Shown: positions 32,746-35,831 of the stretch, one piece after another
Layout of the letters: each line of letters opens with the position of its first letter
Position numbering within the stretch: the first letter of the stretch is position 1
Source of the DNA: a virus
Reading direction: 5' to 3' (one strand)
DNA length: 35,831 nt
IMG/VR virus record: IMGVR_UViG_3300020430_000043
Location: 1-35,831 of that record
The notes under the pieces: generated by a model
The model's input: the letters and a program-made list of their open reading frames with translations, nothing else
What the model was told of the DNA's origin: nothing
Databases searched by the model: none
Translations under genes and position numbers: made by a program

Positions 32746-33192
32746 TTATCTATATTTATCTTTATTAACGTTATATATCGATTTAGTTAAAACTTTATCA
32801 ATATATGTTTTACCTTTTATTATTTTGTTTCTTCTTTCACTTGTTGGTATATCAATTTCTCCAAGTATTATTTTATATATAGTATTAATTAAAAGTTTTG
32901 TTTTATATGTTAAAGTATATATATTATATTTTTGAGTTGTTCTATTTCGTTCTCTCCATACTTTAATCCAACCATCTTTTAATAAACGGTTCCACCTTCG
33001 GTTATCCCAACTATACGAATATACACCTTTTTTAAAATCATTTTTTGTAAATAAATTTATACAATCTAAATAAATTAATAATTCTAAATCTGGTTCATTA
33101 AGTTTATTATTCTTACAAGCCCATTTTCTTATTATTCTATAGTGTTTAAAAATATTAAAATGTTTTAAATCACTAGGCTCTAATTGTTTCAT
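32746..33192 (-). CDS. Winged-helix-like protein, possible regulator
   Basis: 148 residues. Residues 30-100 fit a winged helix-turn-helix: helix LNEPDLELLIYLDCINLF, recognition-helix area SWDNRRWNRLLKDGWIKVWR, then a wing (RNRTTQKYNIYTLTYKTK). The layout of a GWIxVxR turn before a basic wing and YTLTxKxK resembles MarR/PadR-type proteins. The C-terminal 45 residues are basic. It directly follows groES (4-base overlap). A transcription regulator of phage late genes, or a packaging-associated DNA-binding protein, are the main options. The fold is inferred by eye. Confidence 0.6.
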   Translation of the reverse strand: MKQLEPSDLKHFNIFKHYRIIRKWACKNNKLNEPDLELLIYLDCINLFTKNDFKKGVYSYSWDNRRWNRLLKDGWIKVWRERNRTTQKYNIYTLTYKTKLLINTIYKIILGEIDIPTSERRNKIIKGKTYIDKVLTKSIYNVNKDKYR

Positions 33193-33449
33193 AGTACAAT
33201 TACAACATCTTGTAACTTAATAACTTGATATATTTCTTTATCATATTCTACATCATGTCCGGCATGTTTATCATAGAATATATTATCATTGTTTTTAATA
33301 CCTACTACTTCATTACCTATAGAAATAACTTTTGCTTTATTATATCTTAAATCTTCTCTAGTTTTTTCGGTTAACAATAAACCTCCTTTAGTTTTAGATA
33401 TACCTTGTTTTTCTTTTTGAATTATAATATTATTCCCCACCGCCTTCAT
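33189..33449 (-). CDS. groES: GroES-type co-chaperonin
   Basis: 86 residues, the usual size being about 95. It caps the GroEL ring during folding. It starts MKAVGNNIIIQ, then has a mobile-loop-like segment GISKTKGGLLLTE (16-28) whose GGLLL stands where GroES has GGIVL. It continues with RYNKAKVISIGNEVVG, KNNDNIFYDKHAGHDVEYD and a final DVVIVL. The roof loop is short. It begins 20 bases inside groEL, in reversed gene order from the usual bacterial groES-groEL. Partnering with the phage GroEL, rather than that of the host, is likely from linkage. Confidence 0.8.
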   Translation of the reverse strand: MKAVGNNIIIQKEKQGISKTKGGLLLTEKTREDLRYNKAKVISIGNEVVGIKNNDNIFYDKHAGHDVEYDKEIYQVIKLQDVVIVL

Positions 33450-34986
33450 TTGCTCTTAAATTATTTATTACACAGTCGGTTGATAATATTGTAGTAGCAA
33501 CTGATGCAGCGTTTTTTAACGCTGTTTTAGTTACTAATAAAGGATCTATAATACCAGACTTAATCATATTACATTTTTTACCTGTAATAACATCAACACC
33601 CCATTGATCTTTGTCTATATATTTTACTGGTAAGTTTGCATTATCTAAAATTGTTTCATATGGTGAAACTATAGAATCTAATAAAATTTGTTCTGATACA
33701 TCTTTAGCAATAACATTTTTAGATGCGTTTAACAAGGCTACACCACCTCCGGGTACAATACCTTCTTTTATTGCTGCTTTAGTTGCAAATATAGCGTCTT
33801 CTACTCTATCAGCTTTTTCTTGTAATTCAATACTAGTTTCAGCGCCAACTTTAACTGTGGCAATTTTAGCTGACAATGTGGCTAATCTTTTTTCTAGTCT
33901 TTGTATTTCAGCGGTGTTTTTAGTTTCAAGAATTTGTTGTTTAACATTTTCAATAATGTTTTTAACACTATCTTCTATTTCAGCAACTTTAATAATAGTT
34001 TCAGTATCTGTAGTTATAGATTTTACACAATGTCCTAAAAATTCCGGCTGTATTAAATCCATGTCATCACCTAAATCTTCATTAACAATTTTAGCTTTAG
34101 TAAGTAAAGCAAGATCTGCTAAAGTATCTTTTTTTGATACACCATAGGTAGGTGCATTAATAATATTAATTTTAATATTACCTTTCATTTTATTCATAGC
34201 CAAAGTTGAAATAACTTTTGGATCAACATCAGCTATTATTAAAAGCGATTTGTTGTTTTTAATTACAAATTCTAATACTGATTGTATTTTTCTTATATTC
34301 TCTATTGGTGATTCTACAATTAATACTAAAGCATTTTCAAGTTCAGCAACACGTGTATCTTTACGAGTTATAAAATTAGAATTAGTTAACCCTTTATTAT
34401 ATTGAATACCGTCGATTAATTCACTTGTAGTTTCAGAATTTTCAGTAGTTTCCATTATTACAACACCTGTTTCATCTACTGATCTATAAGCATCCCCAAT
34501 TATTTTACCAAGTTTAATATCATTGTTTGTTGATATACTAGCAACTTGATCTATCATTTCACCAGTAACTTTTACTGAATTTTTTTCTAAATATCTATTA
34601 ACTTTTTCAACAGCATTGTCTATGCCTTCTTTAATTTTTCTAGGTCCTAAATTAGATAATTCGTTACCTGCATTTTGTAATATAGAATAAGCTAGTACTG
34701 TTGCAGTAGTAGTTCCATCTCCAGCTTCTTTAACTGTTTTCCTAGCTGCTTCTTTAATTAACTTTGCACCTATATTTTCTACAGAATCTAAAAGTATAAT
34801 AGCATCTGCTACTGTTACTCCATCTTTAGTAATTAATGGATTCCCTTGTTCATCTTCTAGTATAACACGCTTACCGCTAGCTCCTAAAGTTGAACTAACG
34901 GCTTGCGTGAGTTTATTGATACCTTTAAATATTTTCTTTTTAGCTTCATCTCCAAAGCTAAGATTTTTGACTATTGCATCTGTCAT
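33430..34986 (-). CDS. groEL: GroEL-type chaperonin
   Basis: 518 residues against about 545 in bacteria. It folds proteins in a ring chamber using ATP. ATP-binding TLGASGKRV (33-41), TKDGVTVA (53-60, Asp55) and DGTTTATVL (90-98) are intact. The Asp of the RVEDAIFATKAA segment, matching the catalytic Asp398 of E. coli GroEL, is present. The substrate-binding apical region is recognisable. The C terminus ends RANEGGGE and lacks the GGM repeats. This is a complete and probably active enzyme with a trimmed tail. The 30-base gap before it is AT-only with no Shine-Dalgarno. Phage-borne chaperonins are known from marine viruses and usually serve capsid folding. It is translated just before groES with overlap. 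Confidence 0.93.
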   Translation of the reverse strand: MTDAIVKNLSFGDEAKKKIFKGINKLTQAVSSTLGASGKRVILEDEQGNPLITKDGVTVADAIILLDSVENIGAKLIKEAARKTVKEAGDGTTTATVLAYSILQNAGNELSNLGPRKIKEGIDNAVEKVNRYLEKNSVKVTGEMIDQVASISTNNDIKLGKIIGDAYRSVDETGVVIMETTENSETTSELIDGIQYNKGLTNSNFITRKDTRVAELENALVLIVESPIENIRKIQSVLEFVIKNNKSLLIIADVDPKVISTLAMNKMKGNIKINIINAPTYGVSKKDTLADLALLTKAKIVNEDLGDDMDLIQPEFLGHCVKSITTDTETIIKVAEIEDSVKNIIENVKQQILETKNTAEIQRLEKRLATLSAKIATVKVGAETSIELQEKADRVEDAIFATKAAIKEGIVPGGGVALLNASKNVIAKDVSEQILLDSIVSPYETILDNANLPVKYIDKDQWGVDVITGKKCNMIKSGIIDPLLVTKTALKNAASVATTILSTDCVINNLRANEGGGE

Positions 34987-35016
34987 GATTAAATTAAATT
35001 AAATTATAGTTATATA

Positions 35017-35307
35017 TTATTTAAAAGTTTTAACAACCTTTGGTCCTTTAATAAATTCTAATTTTTTATTATAATGATTTATAGAAGCATCAATTGCTTT
35101 TTCAGCACCTTCTATAGTTTCTCTTCGTGTAACATCATGCCAAGTATTTTCATCGTTAATATCTTGATACTCAGTTTGATAGAAACCATTTGGTAATTGA
35201 CTTATACGCCAATTTGATTTTTGCACAATATGTTTCCAAAGTTTTAGGGTTTCATCGGAAATTTTTGGTTGACTAGACCATGTTTGAGTCTGATAAAATA
35301 GTGTCAT
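35017..35307 (-). CDS. Small conserved-looking protein before groEL
   Basis: 96 residues with an aromatic, polar core: NWRISQLPNGFYQTEYQDIN (32-51) and TWHDVTRRETIEGAEKAIDA (55-74), ending GPKVVKTFK. The pattern of a three-stranded sheet followed by a helix (ETIEGAEKAIDASINHYNKK) is plausible. I recall similar proteins beside viral chaperonin genes, function unknown. It is 30 bases ahead of groEL and 50 bases after the holin-like gene, so it could be co-transcribed with the chaperonins. Confidence 0.6.
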   Translation of the reverse strand: MTLFYQTQTWSSQPKISDETLKLWKHIVQKSNWRISQLPNGFYQTEYQDINDENTWHDVTRRETIEGAEKAIDASINHYNKKLEFIKGPKVVKTFK

Positions 35308-35357
35308 TGGTTTTGGTTTTTAATTAATATAAAGGTTTATTTTATAATTACTTGGTT

Positions 35358-35765
35358 TTACTCTCCTTTACAACTACAGTTATTTTCACCGCATATGCAT
35401 TTTTTAAAATCAATATCTAATGTTTTATTCAAAAGTAATCGATCTATCATATCATCTTGCAATTTAATAACCATATTTTCTAAAGAATCTTTTTGAGTAA
35501 CTAACATATCTATTTTCATTTGCAATGAAGATATATTTTTTTTAGCTTCTTCTAATTCATTGGGTTTAGAACCTGTTATTGCACTTATAATCATTGCAAG
35601 CGACGCCGCTAGCATACCTACAAGTGTAGTTAATAAATCTCTATTTGAGCTTGGGATTTCAAATTGTGTTAAATAAAACATAATACATACTATCATGCCA
35701 AACACCAAAAGGCTGCCAAAAAAATGGCGAATGTCTCGAGCTACTCCGTTTCTTGGTAATTTCAT
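35358..35765 (-). CDS. Holin-like two-span membrane protein with coiled coil
   Basis: 135 residues. A short basic N terminus (RNGVARDIRHF) precedes two membrane helices: 15-35 (FFGSLLVFGMIVCIMFYLTQF) and 43-65 (DLLTTLVGMLAASLAMIISAI). Then comes a helix-rich coiled coil (70-112) and a Cys-rich tail (Cys123, Cys125, Cys130, Cys132) that may bind metal. Two spans with a cytoplasmic tail fit class II-type holins. The long coiled coil and Cys tail are not standard for holins, so a membrane-bound regulator or spanin-like role remains possible. It follows the partial tail-fibre gene by 15 bases. Confidence 0.55.
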   Translation of the reverse strand: MKLPRNGVARDIRHFFGSLLVFGMIVCIMFYLTQFEIPSSNRDLLTTLVGMLAASLAMIISAITGSKPNELEEAKKNISSLQMKIDMLVTQKDSLENMVIKLQDDMIDRLLLNKTLDIDFKKCICGENNCSCKGE

Positions 35766-35780
35766 ATTTTGTTTTAAATT

Positions 35781-35831
35781 TTAAGCAAACGCCATATATA
35801 AATAGTTATCTGTACCAGAAGCATTTGCATT
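35781..35831 (-). CDS. 3' end of a tail-fibre-like gene (truncated by window edge)
   Basis: Only the last 16 residues are in the window: NANASGTDNYLYMAFA then stop. This ending (aromatic, then YMAFA) is typical of receptor-binding or fibre proteins of phages as I recall them. The rest lies beyond the right edge. Too short to support more. Confidence 0.5.
   Translation of the reverse strand, partial: NANASGTDNYLYMAFA

Noticed and set aside
33611-34147. 178-codon open frame on the plus strand opposite groEL
   Set aside because: groEL is certain on the other strand and the plus-strand product has no recognisable pattern; it is a shadow frame.
35001-35010. TATAAT-like sequence before groEL as a promoter
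   Set aside because: AT-only surroundings produce such matches by chance, and neither a -35 box nor the Bacteroidota-type promoter pattern was found.
1-35831. Stop-codon recoding, as in some crAss-like phages
   Set aside because: TAA, TAG and TGA all end genes at plausible places (for example TAG before the giant gene and TGA at the end of the 274-residue gene), and no conserved protein is interrupted by a stop.
1-35831. tRNA genes, CRISPR arrays, insertion sequences, integrase or attachment sites
   Set aside because: Genes fill nearly all the sequence; the few gaps are under 75 bases and show no cloverleaf, spaced repeats or terminal inverted repeats.

Overview
This window is the late (structural) region of a tailed double-stranded DNA phage with a short, podovirus-type tail. 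The host is most likely a marine member of the Bacteroidota (Flavobacteriia-like). The DNA is strongly AT-rich and almost gapless, and consecutive genes commonly overlap by 1 to 30 bases. Starts lack a Shine-Dalgarno sequence and follow A-rich stretches, as is usual for Bacteroidota. All three stop codons end genes here, so I see no recoding. The terminase, portal, capsid and tail-nozzle proteins resemble those I associate with crAss-like phages and other Bacteroidota podoviruses. That affiliation is inference from memory, not from a search. Both ends of the window cut through genes, so this is a fragment of a larger genome.

Layout. A truncated class I ribonucleotide reductase large subunit (nrdA) runs on the plus strand at 1-1409. 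Everything else is on the minus strand and is described here in transcription order, from high to low coordinates. 35.8-35.0 kb: the end of a tail-fibre-like gene, a holin-like membrane protein and a small conserved protein. 35.0-32.7 kb: groEL, groES and a winged-helix-like protein. 32.7-29.1 kb: small genes, including a protein with SPAKM repeats, a mini zinc metallopeptidase, a 3-TM holin and a possible decoration protein. 29.1-28.3 kb: a protein with two GroES-like domains and a possible small terminase. 28.3-18 kb: large terminase, portal, scaffold, major capsid protein (followed by the one clear terminator) and connector/tail-tube proteins. 18-12 kb: two large tail nozzle proteins. 12-3.4 kb: a cupin and three presumed internal (ejection) proteins, the last of 1976 residues. 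3.4-1.4 kb: a cluster of tiny lysine-rich, cysteine-containing proteins, a PAP2-type phosphatase and an M15 peptidase endolysin.

How the parts fit together. The terminase packages DNA through the portal into a capsid built on the scaffold. GroEL, GroES and the double-GroES-like protein probably help fold abundant or very large virion proteins. The three internal proteins occupy the place of T7 gp14, gp15 and gp16 and are probably ejected with the DNA. The giant one carries a zinc-peptidase motif (HELGH) and, separately, a domain that reads like region 2 of a sigma-70 factor. The most interesting hypothesis in the window is therefore that a sigma-like protein is carried in the virion and delivered to the host at infection. 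The holin candidates and the M15 peptidase supply lysis.

No tRNA, rRNA, CRISPR array, insertion sequence, integrase or attachment site was found. No stretch over 300 bases lacks a gene; the longest gap is about 70 bases and holds the capsid-gene terminator.
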